From: Hypsibius dujardini
Lineage: Eukaryota; Tardigrada; Eutardigrada; Parachela; Hypsibiidae
DNA length: 20,094 bases
Assembly (NCBI GenBank): GCA_001579985.1
Contig: LRSR01013974.1
Location: forward strand, 1-20,094
Reading direction: 5' to 3'
The notes below the pieces were generated by a model. That model worked only from the letters and a program-made list of their open reading frames with translations, made no database searches and was not told where the DNA came from. Both the position numbers and the translations under genes were made by a program. Positions 8,431-18,423 of the stretch are shown piece after piece. Position 1 is the first letter of the stretch. Each line of letters starts with the position of its first letter.

Positions 8431-9942
8431 ATGATCAAGTTGACGACCTCGAGTTGTGAAACCTCCAGGTGGCGGAGGTGGTGGTTACTTGAAATGCGGT
8501 GGCGTGAGTGGCAGGTAACTGCGGTGACTAATGAAACGAATCAGTACACAGATGGCGAAAATACTAGGCTAACCGAATCCAGCCATATGACTCGCGCTGC
8601 TGCTTCTAGCAATGCATTGTAAAAGTTAAATGGCTTAACTCAGTGAGCCAACGCATTAAAATAGTGGAATTGGTTTATTCACTCACAGGCTTCCATGCTT
8701 CAGATTCAGGTTTAGGAATTTTCGATTTTCTTAGATTCAAATATTTTCCCATATGGCTTCTGTATCGAAGGCACCCGTATGTGTTGGAAATACGGAACTT
8801 GAATCATTTTGTTCGGCGGAATTACCTTCACCCTCACGCAGTAAGGGGATTTTGGTTGCTCTTGCGGTGCATCGCTTGATTGATTGATTTCATCCATCAT
8901 TTCACCATCATTTCATCGCTTGATTGATTGATTGATTTTACCCATCATTTCACCATCATTTCATCGCTTGATTGATTGATTTCACCCATCATTTTCATTA
9001 ATCAAAATACATAATTCGCTGTTCCGCTGTGTTTTACCACTGCTGCTTGCTTTTTCTTAGGTTATTTCTGGAGCTGCATCTATTTGCTGATTGCAGCGGC
9101 ATTCTGGGGCTGTACGAATCCATTTCTGCGGAAAGGCACCCAACAGACAACAGTCGAAGAGAACTCTTCAGCCGCCACCCCACCGTCCAGCAAATGCTCT
9201 TCCATAATCTCCGGTATTAAGAATTGGAAGGTACGAGTCTCAATACAATGGATCAACACGGAGAATTTTTCTGCTGTGACCGCTGGAACGAAACCATCAA
9301 ATAAAATGTTGATAAATGGTCGTATCGCTCAATCAGTCAATCAATCAATATCATGGAATTACGAATGACCAACCCAATAGTTAATCCTACACTTCAATCA
9401 GTCAATCAATCAATATCTTGGAATTACGAATGACCAACACAATAGTTAAACCTACACTCAATCAGTCAATCAATCAATCAATATGATGGAATTACGAATG
9501 ACCAACACAATAGTTAATCCTACACTTCAATCAATCAATCAATCAATCAATATCGTGGAATTACGAATGACCAACCCAATAGGTAAATCAACACTTCAAT
9601 CAATCGATTATATTGTTGATCAAAATTATTATTACTAATTATTATTAATTTCGACCAAATTGGCCATCCAGAATTGTGACTTTTGATTGGTTTGCAATAT
9701 TCTATCTTTTTCAGGTGTCCCTTCCGTTCGCCATCAATCAGTGTGGTTCGCTATTCTTTTACCTCGGCATCGCTGGTGCACCGTTAAGTTTCGCCGTACC
9801 CTTCGCCAACTCGTTGACGTTTGTTATCACAACCATGACCGGTTTTGTTCTGGGCGAGCATCTTACAACCAGGCACGTTTTAGGCATGATCGCCGTGGTC
9901 GCCGGCATTTGCATATGCACGATCGACATGGGGAAAGAATAA
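8431..9942 (+). CDS. TMEM234: TMEM234-family membrane protein, 3 exons
   Basis: Exons 9061-9230 and 9715-9942 are secure; exon 1 at 8431-8503 is proposed. Together they give 156 aa, as expected for this small family. Exon 2 carries TM1 and the family signature (LLIAAAFWGCTNPFLRKG; human ALWGGTQPLLK). Exon 3 carries LPFAINQCGSLFFYLGIA (human MPFLLNQCGSLLYY), the AVPFANSL segment and two more hydrophobic helices ending VAGICICTIDMGKE. The fold is of the small EamA/DMT-transporter type; molecular function is poorly known. The exon 2 acceptor (tttttcttag) needs a phase-1 predecessor. ATG 8431 gives 24 codons plus one base before GTGAGT at 8504, and an in-frame ATG at 8494 is an alternative start. 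That exon is oddly Trp/Arg-rich (SRWRRWWLLEMRWR). The exon 2/3 junction is phase 0 (GTACGA donor, ttttcag acceptor). AATAAA occurs at 9938 (overlapping the stop) and 9947. Confidence 0.85.
8872..9000. repeat. ~45-bp tandem repeat, three copies, in TMEM234 intron 1
   Basis: Copies start at 8872, 8916 and 8964 with the shared start tcgcttgattgattgatt and shared end catttcaccatcatttca. Copy 2 has one more GATT unit and copy 3 is truncated. Confidence 0.9.
9329..9607. repeat. ~65-70-bp tandem repeat, four copies, in TMEM234 intron 2
   Basis: Each copy has a variable (AATC)n head and a conserved unique tail (ggaattacgaatgaccaa, then caatagttaat...acact). Length differences come from the AATC head, showing that the composite unit duplicated together with its microsatellite. 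Confidence 0.92.
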
Positions 9943-10020
9943 AACCAATAAAGAATTGTCATACACGGGCCACGGCTCAAAACGCCCACAGATTCCCTTG
10001 GTACGGGGGGGGGGAGGACT

Positions 10021-10271
10021 TCAGGAAAGAATCTGTGAACAAAATAAACTAAGATCAAATTGGATTCGTTTCAAGTCGACCTTCAGGTGGATAGGGCAGA
10101 CAGACAGGTAAATCCAAAAGAAAGCCAACAAGATCAGACAGCGAACGAGGCAAGCAGACAGACAGGCCTCCGAGACAGGCAGACAAGCAGACAGACAAGC
10201 AGACAGACAGACAGACACGCAGACAGACAGACAGACAGACAGACAGCCAGCCATCAGACAGACAGACAGGC

Positions 10272-10332
<61 letters not shown>

Positions 10333-11555
10333 TAAGTGTATACAAACAGGCCGCCGAGACAGCCAGACAGGCAGATAGAAGGACAGAAGACAAAGACATG
10401 TCTGTCTACATGTATGTCTGTCGAACCATCTATATGCCTGTCTATCTATTTGACGGCCTGTGTCTGCAAGTTGTCTGTCTGCATGTCTGTTCGTCTGTTT
10501 GACACACCAAGAAAAAGGCAGCGGAACAACCCCAACAAAGAGTACTAGGCAAGGATAACTTGCCTCTGTGATGACGCCCGCAGCAATTGTCGTTCCACTG
10601 TCCCGTAACATGAACCTCCCCAGCTCCCTGGATGCAGAGTAGAGTTCCGCACAGACCGGTCGTTGGAGTGTGAGCTCAATTTCGCCCGATGTGTTCTTGG
10701 TGAGCATTCGGGGGTTTTTCTTTTGAATTTCCCCGGTGTTTCGGTTGATCTGAACAACGCATGAAAACAATAATCACACGGCGATAATTCACGTCCCGTG
10801 TCAAAAAGTGAACAAACAGAATGACTTCTTACTTGACTGAGGAGCTTTTTTATCAAGCATGACTCAGTGTAGGATTGGTTGTGAAACACACACTCCTGAC
10901 CAGCCAGTAGCGGGACTTTCGGCGTGAACAGGGCAATCCGTGCCTTCAGGCGTGAAGTCACCGGGACGAGGTTATTGGAGTCACAGAGAATGTCACCGAC
11001 ATGGACGTTGAGGATGTCGATTCCGCTGAGAGCAACGGTGACGCTGTCCCCAGCGAAAGCATTCAGTGCTGCCCCTGAATCCATTGTGATTGCTGAAGAC
11101 AGACAATGAACGAAATCAAATTAAACAATGTAAACAGTTCTGCAAGCATGTCTGCCTCTTTAACTATGCTTTCTGTGTGTCTGTCTGCCTGTGTGTCTCT
11201 GTGTCTCTCTGTGTCTCTCTGTGTCTCTCTGTGTGTCTCTCTGTGTGTCTGTGTGTCTGTGTGTCTGTCTGTGTGTCTGTCTGCCTGTCTGTGTGTCTGA
11301 GTGTCTGTGTCTGTGTGTCTGTGTGTCTGTGTGTCTGTCTGCCTGTCTGTCTGTCTGTGTGTCTGTGTGTCTGTGTGTCTGTGTGTCTGTCTGTCTGTCT
11401 GTCTGTGTGTCTGTCTGTCTGCCTGTGTGTCTCTGTGTGTGTCTGTGTGTCTGTCTGTGTGTCTGTCTGCCTGTCTGTGTGTCTGAGTGTCTGTCTGTCT
11501 GTGTGTCTGTGTGTCTGTCAGCCTGTCTGTCTGTCTGTGTGTCTGTGTGTCTGTG

Positions 11556-11598
<43 letters not shown>

Positions 11599-12926
11599 TT
11601 GTCTGTCTGTCTGTTTATTTATCTTGTTGTCTGCCTCTGCCTTGTGTCTTGTTGTCGTACTACCCCATCCAACCTCCTACATTTAATAACTCCCGCCGCA
11701 CCGGCCGGCATAATGGTCACACGATCCCCCGTCTGAATGTGCCCGGCTTCAATTTTTCCCGCCACCGAAAATCCCCCCGCTTGCGATTTGAACACATCCG
11801 TGATGATTTGCCGAAAGGGTTTGTCGATCTGGCGGACCGGCGGTCGGAATTGGTCGATCCGTTCCACCAGTGTCGGTCCGGTCCACCAATGTGCGGCTTC
11901 CACCGTTCTGGGACTCTCCGTCAAATTATCCCCAGTAAAGCCGCTGCACGGTACGAAGTCCACGTCGGCGTCCTTGAATCCGACCGCCTTGAAGAACGGC
12001 GCCAGCATCTGGACGATCTGGTCGAACCGCTCCTGCGACCAGTTGACCGTGTCCATTTTGTTGACGGCGACGATCAGCTGGGCCACGCCCAAGGACCGCG
12101 CCAGCAGGGTGTGTTCTCTTGTCTGACCGCCGCTTTGAAAGCCGGTCTCAAATTCCCCGCGGGTCGCGTCAACCACGAGGACGGCGACGTCGGCCTGCGC
12201 CGTTCCGGTAATCATATTGGGAATGAAATCCTGAAACGCCAAACAATCACGCGATTTAAAGTCAATCAATCAATCGACTGAGCGAAGACTGCGTGGCCAG
12301 TTGCACGCATTGGCCAAAATGGCTCAAACTCCGACCACCTCATTTCGGTGGGCGCGGGTAAAAATTTGGCTTTAATTCGGTCGGCCTGAGGTTTTGTGTA
12401 CTTTACCTTGTGTCCAGGAGCGTCCATCAAATTAATGCACTTGTTGGTTGTCTCGAACGACGTCTGAGCCACGTCAATCGTAATACCACGTGACCTAACA
12501 AATGTTTATAATCAAATCAAGTTCATGTCAGACATGGAATATGGATGTACCTTTCTTCGCCGGTCTCATCGAGCACCCAGGCGTATTTGAAGGAGGACTT
12601 GCCGATCTTGTTGGCCTCGTGCTCAAATTTGGCCATTTGCTTTGCGTCCACCCTGCCGAGCTTATACAGCAAATGACCCATCAGCGTACTCTTTCCGGCA
12701 TCCACATGGCCGATGACAATTAGATTGATAAGAGGCTTCGATGAACTCTGTCGCTGCTCGTAGAGAGCAGTAATTTTAATCAGAGACCTGAAAAGCCCAG
12801 AGATCTCACAATCAGTTGCGAGGCATTGGGTCGACAGGCAGACAATTCTAATCAATGGCAAAACAAATCCCTAGACAGACAAACCGATAGACAGACAGAC
12901 AGACATTCAGACAGACATTCAGACAG

Positions 12927-12969
<43 letters not shown>

Positions 12970-13821
12970 GGTAGACAGACAAACCGAGAGACATAAGGGC
13001 GAACAGACAACCTATGCAGTTATCGTGTCGTACCTGGACGGCACTTCCGGTGTCTTGGACGTCGACAAGGTTGCTGTATCCCCCTGGCTTTCATCCGCGC
13101 GGGACGTGGCTCTACTAGAAAATGGCTTGCTAGCACCTCTCCGCGTTCCCTTGGGTGAGCCCGGCGTCGGTGTGCCCGGCTGCGAACGTCCAGGATCCAG
13201 CAGTCGTAGATTCGGTGTGGATTCCGGACGAGGGAAAGCTCTCTTGTCGCCGCCACTCACTGCAAATGAAGCAGCGGATGGAGGATTAACGCCAACCCCG
13301 GTGTGGGTCGCTTGCAACGTCTTGGCCATAGCTCCGTACTGCTGATTGGCTTCTTGAACGAAACTGAGCGCCCAGTCGGGCAGCTGAACAGAAGGGAGCT
13401 TCAACTTTTTAACTACATCCCGTGTGGAAATGGTAGGATCCTCAAAGGTGGCTACTTTTCGGATGACACCGACATCGGATATTTTTTGCGATTTCCGTTC
13501 TGGTTCACTACTACCGACGCCACCGTCGGGACGGGACGTTGAGGCAGCATTGCCTGTTACTAACCTTACCACAACAAGAGAAGTCATTAGAAAAAAAACG
13601 TAAATAAAATTATTGTTGTTTGGAAACGTACCTGATAGACTCTCCAATTTTTTGGCGAGGAAAGGCACGGGCGCTGAATACAAAAATAGGCAAATGGATT
13701 ATAATCAGATGAAATTGCGAGGTGGTAAAGGAGATTCGCTTCATTGCACTTACCTTTAGCGGTGACGGAGACAACCGGTAGATTCCCTGCAACATGAAGT
13801 ATTTTGAAATACAGGAACATG

Positions 13822-13865
<44 letters not shown>

Positions 13866-13912
13866 GGCACACAGACAGACAAATAGACAGACATACGGAC
13901 AGACATACAGGC

Positions 13913-13958
<46 letters not shown>

Positions 13959-15557
13959 GCAGACAGGCAGGCAGACAGGCAGGCAGGTAGACACACAGGT
14001 AGACACGCAGGCAGGTAGGCAGGCAGGCAGATAGCGAGACAGACAGCTGGACATATGTATAGCTAGGCAGGCAAGTAGGCAAGCAAGAAGCGAATCAGAC
14101 TGAATTATTGCCGGTAGACCAGATCAGACCGTCTGAGGACGCTTACCCTGATGATCCAGCAAAAGTTGTAACGCACGCTCCGCATTGTAGCTGGCGGCAA
14201 GGACGGCTCTTTTAACTTGCTCCCGTGTAAATGCATCTCCAGAGCAATTTTCGATGTAGTCAATGCATAACTTCATGCGGTCTGCAAATAAAGATCAAAC
14301 ATGGAAAATCCAAAAACCGAAAGTGCATGTGTCGATGAAACAACAGAAAATCAAAAGATCAATCGATGAAACTCCGTTCTGAGACGATTGACTCGGTCAT
14401 CCCATCTGTTCCGGTGATAACTGTTCGGCAGATCGCCTTTTTTCCGAAGATCAAATTCATGCACCGGCAAAGTGATACGCGCACCGTACTGTATTTTCGC
14501 GTTAGACAGGGACAGCCGTAGTGGAGTGGAACGTGTGCACGGCTGTGTGCACCGTACACACAGCACAAGCGCCGCGTGGCCGATTAAACGTTCCACAGCT
14601 CGTACGCTGTCGCTATCTATCGCGGAAATACAGTACTGCATTTTCGCGTTAGACAGGGACAGTCGTACTGGGGTGGAACGTGTGCACGGGCTCTGTGCAC
14701 CGTCCACACAGCACAAGCGCCGCGTGGCCGATTAAACGTTCCACAGCTCTTACGCTGTCGCTATCTATCGCGGAAATACAGTACCTAAATCAACAACAGC
14801 AGAAGTCTCGTCTGCGCGCTCCTCGATATCGTCCATCATCAAGTCGTCCTCCACCGGATCTTCCTCCGGCAAGGTCGGCTGACGCTGAACGCTCTTGCCT
14901 GGGTCATCGCGGCGGTACATGAACTGAGAAACTGTAAAATGGAAAAAGGATTTTCGGTCTACGTGCGCACATGTTTTGTTTCTAATTACCCGACACAATC
15001 AATCAATCAATCGAATTTTTAAGCGACAAAAACCGGCAGGGCCAACATGCCAATCAAGCAATCAATCGACCAACCTATGAAGAAGCAACAAAACTTCTAC
15101 TTCTCGTACCTGTTCCAGGAGAGACCCCGATTTCCTCGTCATTGTAGGACTTTCCGTATTCGTCAACGTCATCATAATCTGTAAGGCAACTTTTCATGAC
15201 ATTGGACGCTTTTCCGAGGCAATTTCCATGACATTAAACGATTGCCGAACGAGAAATCTGACATCATCTGTGTCTGCATGTGTTCTGTGTAGAAGTTCAT
15301 TATGAAAACGGGTGATTGATTGGTTGATTGGCGGGTTACTTTATTTCTGTACTGTGTAACAGTCCATTATAAAAACGGCTGATTGATTGGTTGATTTCTT
15401 TGTTTCTGTACTGTGTAGCAGTCCATTATAAAAACGGGTGATTGATTGGTTGATTGGCGGATTACTTTGTTTTACTTCTTCTTTTCTCGTCCTATTTCGC
15501 AGGACATCTCCACATACCGTCATAGTTTTTTGTCCGAATATTTCGGTGTCGTGACAT
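10021..15557 (-). CDS. HBS1L: HBS1 ribosome-rescue GTPase (HBS1L orthologue), 13 exons
   Basis: Exons in transcript order: 15518-15557, 15110-15178, 14785-14931, 14147-14281, 13754-13786, 13632-13673, 13034-13553, 12551-12787, 12407-12494, 11681-12230, 10833-11092, 10564-10749, 10021-10032. Phases close throughout, giving 772 aa (human 684). HBS1 is the eRF3-like translational GTPase that loads Pelota/Dom34 into stalled ribosomes for no-go and non-stop decay. The N-terminus [17 protein letters not shown] matches HBS1L (MARHRNVRGYNYD). The HBS1_N helical domain lies at about 87-128, then a Ser/Pro-rich linker at about 156-328. G motifs: GHVDAGKST (355-363), SRGITIDV (409-416), DAPGH (432-436), NKMD (494-497), CSG further on. 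EF-Tu-like domains 2 and 3 follow, ending [17 protein letters not shown] and ITEILS. The last intron uses a GC donor (GAG|GCAAGT). Exon 3's donor coincides with the end of a foldback element. Confidence 0.96.
10096..10390. repeat. (GACA)n tract inside the last HBS1 intron
   Basis: GACA units with GGCA, AGCA and CGCA variants. On the HBS1 sense strand it reads (CTGT)n and is open in the HBS1 frame across the whole intron 10033-10563. Confidence 0.93.
11171..11620. repeat. (TGTC)n/(TGTG)n compound tract in HBS1 intron 10
   Basis: The tract mixes CTGT, GTGT and CTCT units over about 450 bp. A higher-order block of roughly 165-185 bp (from ctgcctgtctgtgtgtctgag) appears to recur near 11281 and 11468. 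On the HBS1 sense strand it reads purine-rich (GACA/CACA), the opposite of the gene's other introns. Confidence 0.9.
12870..12985. repeat. (GACA)n tract in HBS1 intron 7
   Basis: GACA units are interrupted by gacattca and gacggaca variants. Confidence 0.93.
13818..14080. repeat. (GACA)n tract with GGCA/GGTA-rich 3' part, HBS1 intron 4
   Basis: Perfect GACA units give way to gcaggcaggtag-type units after about 13960. The tract covers most of the 360-bp intron. Confidence 0.92.
14486..14784. mobile_element. Tandem pair of ~151-bp foldback MITE-like elements in HBS1 intron 3
   Basis: Copies lie at 14486-14636 and 14633-14784 and share a 4-bp GTAC at the join. Each has imperfect terminal inverted repeats of about 30 bp: the left end begins GTACTGTATTTTCGCG (TGCATTTTCGCG in copy 2) and the reverse complement of the right end begins GTACTGTATTTCCGCG. 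In copy 1 the two ends match at 26 of 30 positions by eye. An inner perfect 9-bp inverted pair (GTGGAACGT / ACGTTCCAC) and a central hairpin (GCTGTGTG / CACACAGC) extend the foldback. GTAC flanks each copy, consistent with a 4-bp target-site duplication or a TA duplication within it. No coding capacity. The right end abuts HBS1 exon 3 exactly, so its GTAC is the 5' splice site. Confidence 0.85.
15281..15472. repeat. ~60-66-bp tandem repeat, three copies, in HBS1 intron 1
   Basis: Each copy contains a core of the type ctgtgtagcagtccattata followed by aaaacggg and tgattgattggttgatt. Copies differ by a few substitutions and by a short deletion in the second. Confidence 0.88.
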
Positions 15558-15958
15558 CTTGCTTTCTGGGAAAAGACCGCCGCGAAAGTCGAAACTGTTG
15601 CTAAAATACGGACAGCTTTTTGACCTTGCTTGCTGCTGCAATAGAAACCCAAAAAATTTCCCTTCCAATATATTCTTTCTGATTCTCAGAAATCAATTTT
15701 CAAGCTTCAAATATTCTTTAACTGAAGAAAGAGGAAACAGGTTGAGGAAAGGAAATAAAAATCCTTCCGCTGCTGACGAAACAAAGTACGACCGAAAAAA
15801 TGGAGACATCAAAATTTACTGACATGCAAAGCTTTCAATTGATTGCTTGATTGACTTATTACAGGTGTCCGTTCCGCCTACCGTTTGCGAAGCTGCTGCG
15901 CAAGCGGAGCGGCCAGCTGATATTTTTCTTTTGATTGATTTGGTGTGCAGTCTCGTAT

Positions 15959-15966
15959 TGACGTCA
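15959..15966. promoter_or_regulatory. Perfect CRE palindrome TGACGTCA
   Basis: The 8-bp full cAMP-response element for CREB/ATF bZIP factors occurs once, about 400 bp from the HBS1 start and about 580 bp from the MFSD11 start. A chance occurrence of a given 8-mer in 1 kb is uncommon but not rare. No binding evidence exists here. Confidence 0.4.
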
Positions 15967-16106
15967 CGACTGTGCAAAAAAACTGGAAAAAACATTCTTA
16001 TCTTTCTCTGTTCATCCAATTTCTCCCATTCGCTTTTGTGACTTCTTCACTTTCTGAAGTTAAGAAGTTTTGAGAGTACTTTTCAAATCACTGCTTCACA
16101 CGCCGT

Positions 16107-16378
16107 TCAGCAGAAAACGGCAAAAAATTGGGCCTTTCTTGACCGCTTGCTGCCCAGAAGAATTGTCGTCATGTTCGGCCATTGATTGATTGATTGATTG
16201 GCTGAATGATCGTCAGTTTGGGGCAATAATTCTGTCATCTCTTGGTCTTTGCTGACGTACCATCCGCTTCCCGTCATATTTTCGGGAAGGAAATTCATTT
16301 TCGACTTCGTCAAAGTCCCGTTGAAGTTGCCAGCCTCAATGATGTGAATATGGATATTCAGTGAAATGTGAGGGAATT
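16107..16378 (-). other. Exon-like open stretch with NFLPENM motif, unrecognised
   Basis: A minus-strand frame is open for about 90 codons downstream of a TAA at 16379-16381. Its upstream part looks protein-like: LNIHIHIIEAGNFNGTL, then SKMNFLPENMTGSGWYVSKD, with two potential N-glycosylation sites (NGT, NMT). A possible donor (GGATG|GTACGT) lies inside the motif. It resembles the PENM frame at 2247-2510. It sits alone in the HBS1/MFSD11 spacer without a recognised partner exon, so it may be a gene relic or part of a repeated sequence. Confidence 0.25.
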
Positions 16379-16543
16379 TTTATGCAGCGATGAATTGTTT
16401 CTAATCAATCAATCAATCGGCCGCTGCAGTGCTTATATGTGTCACCATTCGTTCTGTTCCCAATCAATCAAGCAATGCATCACTTTATGCAATAAATCAT
16501 TACATTTTTCAGCGCCTTTTTTCAACTCTTTTCTTGCTCCGCA

Positions 16544-17155
16544 ATGGCTGCATCGCACTACGCCGTGATAGCGGAGGAGAATGAAGATGAAGCGGAAACC
16601 CGATTACTCGTGGCCGCACGACGGAAGATCCAGCTGCGGAATGTGGTCCTGATGGGGATCATTTTTATGCTATTGTCGTCTGCCAGCCAGACATGCTCGA
16701 CGGTCGAAGTACGTGGCCGTCCGTGGCATGTGCATGCTGTGACTAATCGGTGGAGAATTTATCGGGTCATGTTTTTGTTCTATTTCAGACAATCGTTATT
16801 AACAGTGTCCACGACCAGTATTTCAACGGAACGAGCACAATGGGATACAACTTACTGGCTGTCTTGAACGGTATGGGTGTGTTGCTGCTTCTGGATCGCA
16901 TCAGCGAATCGGATGATCCTTTCTACACCCTGAATTAAAATTCACTTCTGCTTTTATAGGGGTGATCGCTGGATCCGTTTGGATCTCTCAGACAATTGTA
17001 CGTGTCTGAGAGATTTGTGTTCATCTCTGTGCCTGTCTGTCTGACTGTCTGTCTGTCTACGCATCTGGCTGTCTGTCTGTCTACGCATCTGACCGTCTGT
17101 TTGTCTGTATGTCTGTCCATTTTTCTGTCTGTCTCTCTGTCTTTCTGTTTACCTT

Positions 17156-17190
<35 letters not shown>

Positions 17191-17790
17191 GCCTGCTTGC
17201 CTGTCTACCTGCCTGCCTTCCTGTCTGTCTGTTTGTCTCCGTTTTTGAGTCCTCTCTGACAGTTTTTATCTGCCTTCCTACGTGTCTGTGTGCCTGTCTT
17301 CTTGCTTAGCTGTCTGTTCATTTTTCTGTTTTTATGTGCTAGCTGTCGGTTCTTGTCTTGTCAGTGTACATATCTGTCTGCCGATCTTTCTGTATGTCTG
17401 CCTGCGTACACGTTTCTCTGCCCAACTGGATATGTGACTGTCTATCCGTGTCCTTTTGATTTAATTTTATCTTCTTGTAGGTCTCAAATATCGGGCCTAA
17501 GAATGGGATGCTCATCGGAGCAAGTATGTCTTTTATTTCCTGTGTAACTGTCTGATTTACTTGCGAACAACTGACCAATCACTGTGCTTGCAGTATGTTA
17601 CGCGATCTTCGTTTCCGCCTTCATTAGACCGCTGAAGGGAACGTTGTATGCTGGTACGATCATTCTGGGGCTGGGCCAGGCTCTCCTTTGGACGTCAGAG
17701 GGGACGTTCCTGTCGATTAACTCCGATCCGGAAACCATCGGACGGTGTGTTTTACATGATTGCCAGACTTACAGACAGACAGACAGACTT

Positions 17791-17822
<32 letters not shown>

Positions 17823-17831
17823 TTAGACAGT

Positions 17832-17879
<48 letters not shown>

Positions 17880-18381
17880 AAGACAGACAGACAGACAGAT
17901 AGCTATTAACATCGCCGCCTCTTTCTTGCAGGAATTCAGCGCTGTTTTGGGCGTTGTATCAGACCTCGTAAGGATTCCGTTGATTGCTCTCGCAGTCTTG
18001 GAAAGTTGCTTTCTTGTTCATTTTGTTTGTTTTTTAAGATTGCTTTGGGGGAATCTCTTCTTCTTTTACAAACTTCATGGACACGAAACCATTGACTCCA
18101 CCGATCGTTACTGGATCTTCGGCGCCCTGCTGGTCCTTGCGATATTGGGAGCATTAGTCATATTATTGTTAAAGTATCCGCTGCCAAAGACGATTTCGCC
18201 GACGGCGTCTATCGCTTCTCAAGACGAAGGGTAATAGAGCTGGAATGTTTATATACTTGGAATTTTAACGGATTTCTTACTGCATCATTTTATCTTTGTA
18301 GGGTGAAATCTAGAAGTATTCTAGAGTCTATCGGTAAGCAAAACGATCCAGCCCAACAGACAGACAGACAAACAGACAGAC

Positions 18382-18423
<42 letters not shown>

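Larger units (their letters stand above)
15558..16543. promoter_or_regulatory. Divergent promoter region of HBS1 and MFSD11
   Basis: The 986 bp between the two start codons contain a perfect CRE palindrome TGACGTCA at 15959-15966. They also contain a near-perfect 12-bp inverted repeat with a 4-nt loop at 16041-16068, short GATT clusters (about 15838 and 16182) and AATC clusters (about 16403 and 16462). A tttttcag at about 16505-16512, just upstream of the MFSD11 start, could be a 5' UTR or spliced-leader acceptor. A minus-strand open frame with a PENM motif (16107-16378) also lies inside. Confidence 0.5.

Noticed and set aside
10060-10335. Arg-Gln-Thr-Asp repeat 'proteins' on the opposite strand of the same tracts
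   Set aside because: Same microsatellite artefact, with no unique sequence or homology.
11090-11686. Long open frames of Cys-Leu-Ser-Val repeats (also near 187-877, 10021-10770, 13587-14082, 16996-17309, 18962-19530)
   Set aside because: These are translations of (CTGT)n/(GACA)n tracts, which contain no stop in any of six frames. They lie inside introns or spacers of recognised genes.
11737-12126. + strand open frames across 11487-12281
   Set aside because: They are the antisense shadow of HBS1 exon 10, whose minus-strand frame encodes a clear translation-GTPase core with NKMD and EF-Tu-like domain 2.
14486-14784. tRNA or structural ncRNA gene pair suggested by strong hairpins
   Set aside because: No tRNA A/B boxes or cloverleaf. 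The pairing is end-to-end inverted repeats flanked by GTAC, which fits a foldback element better.
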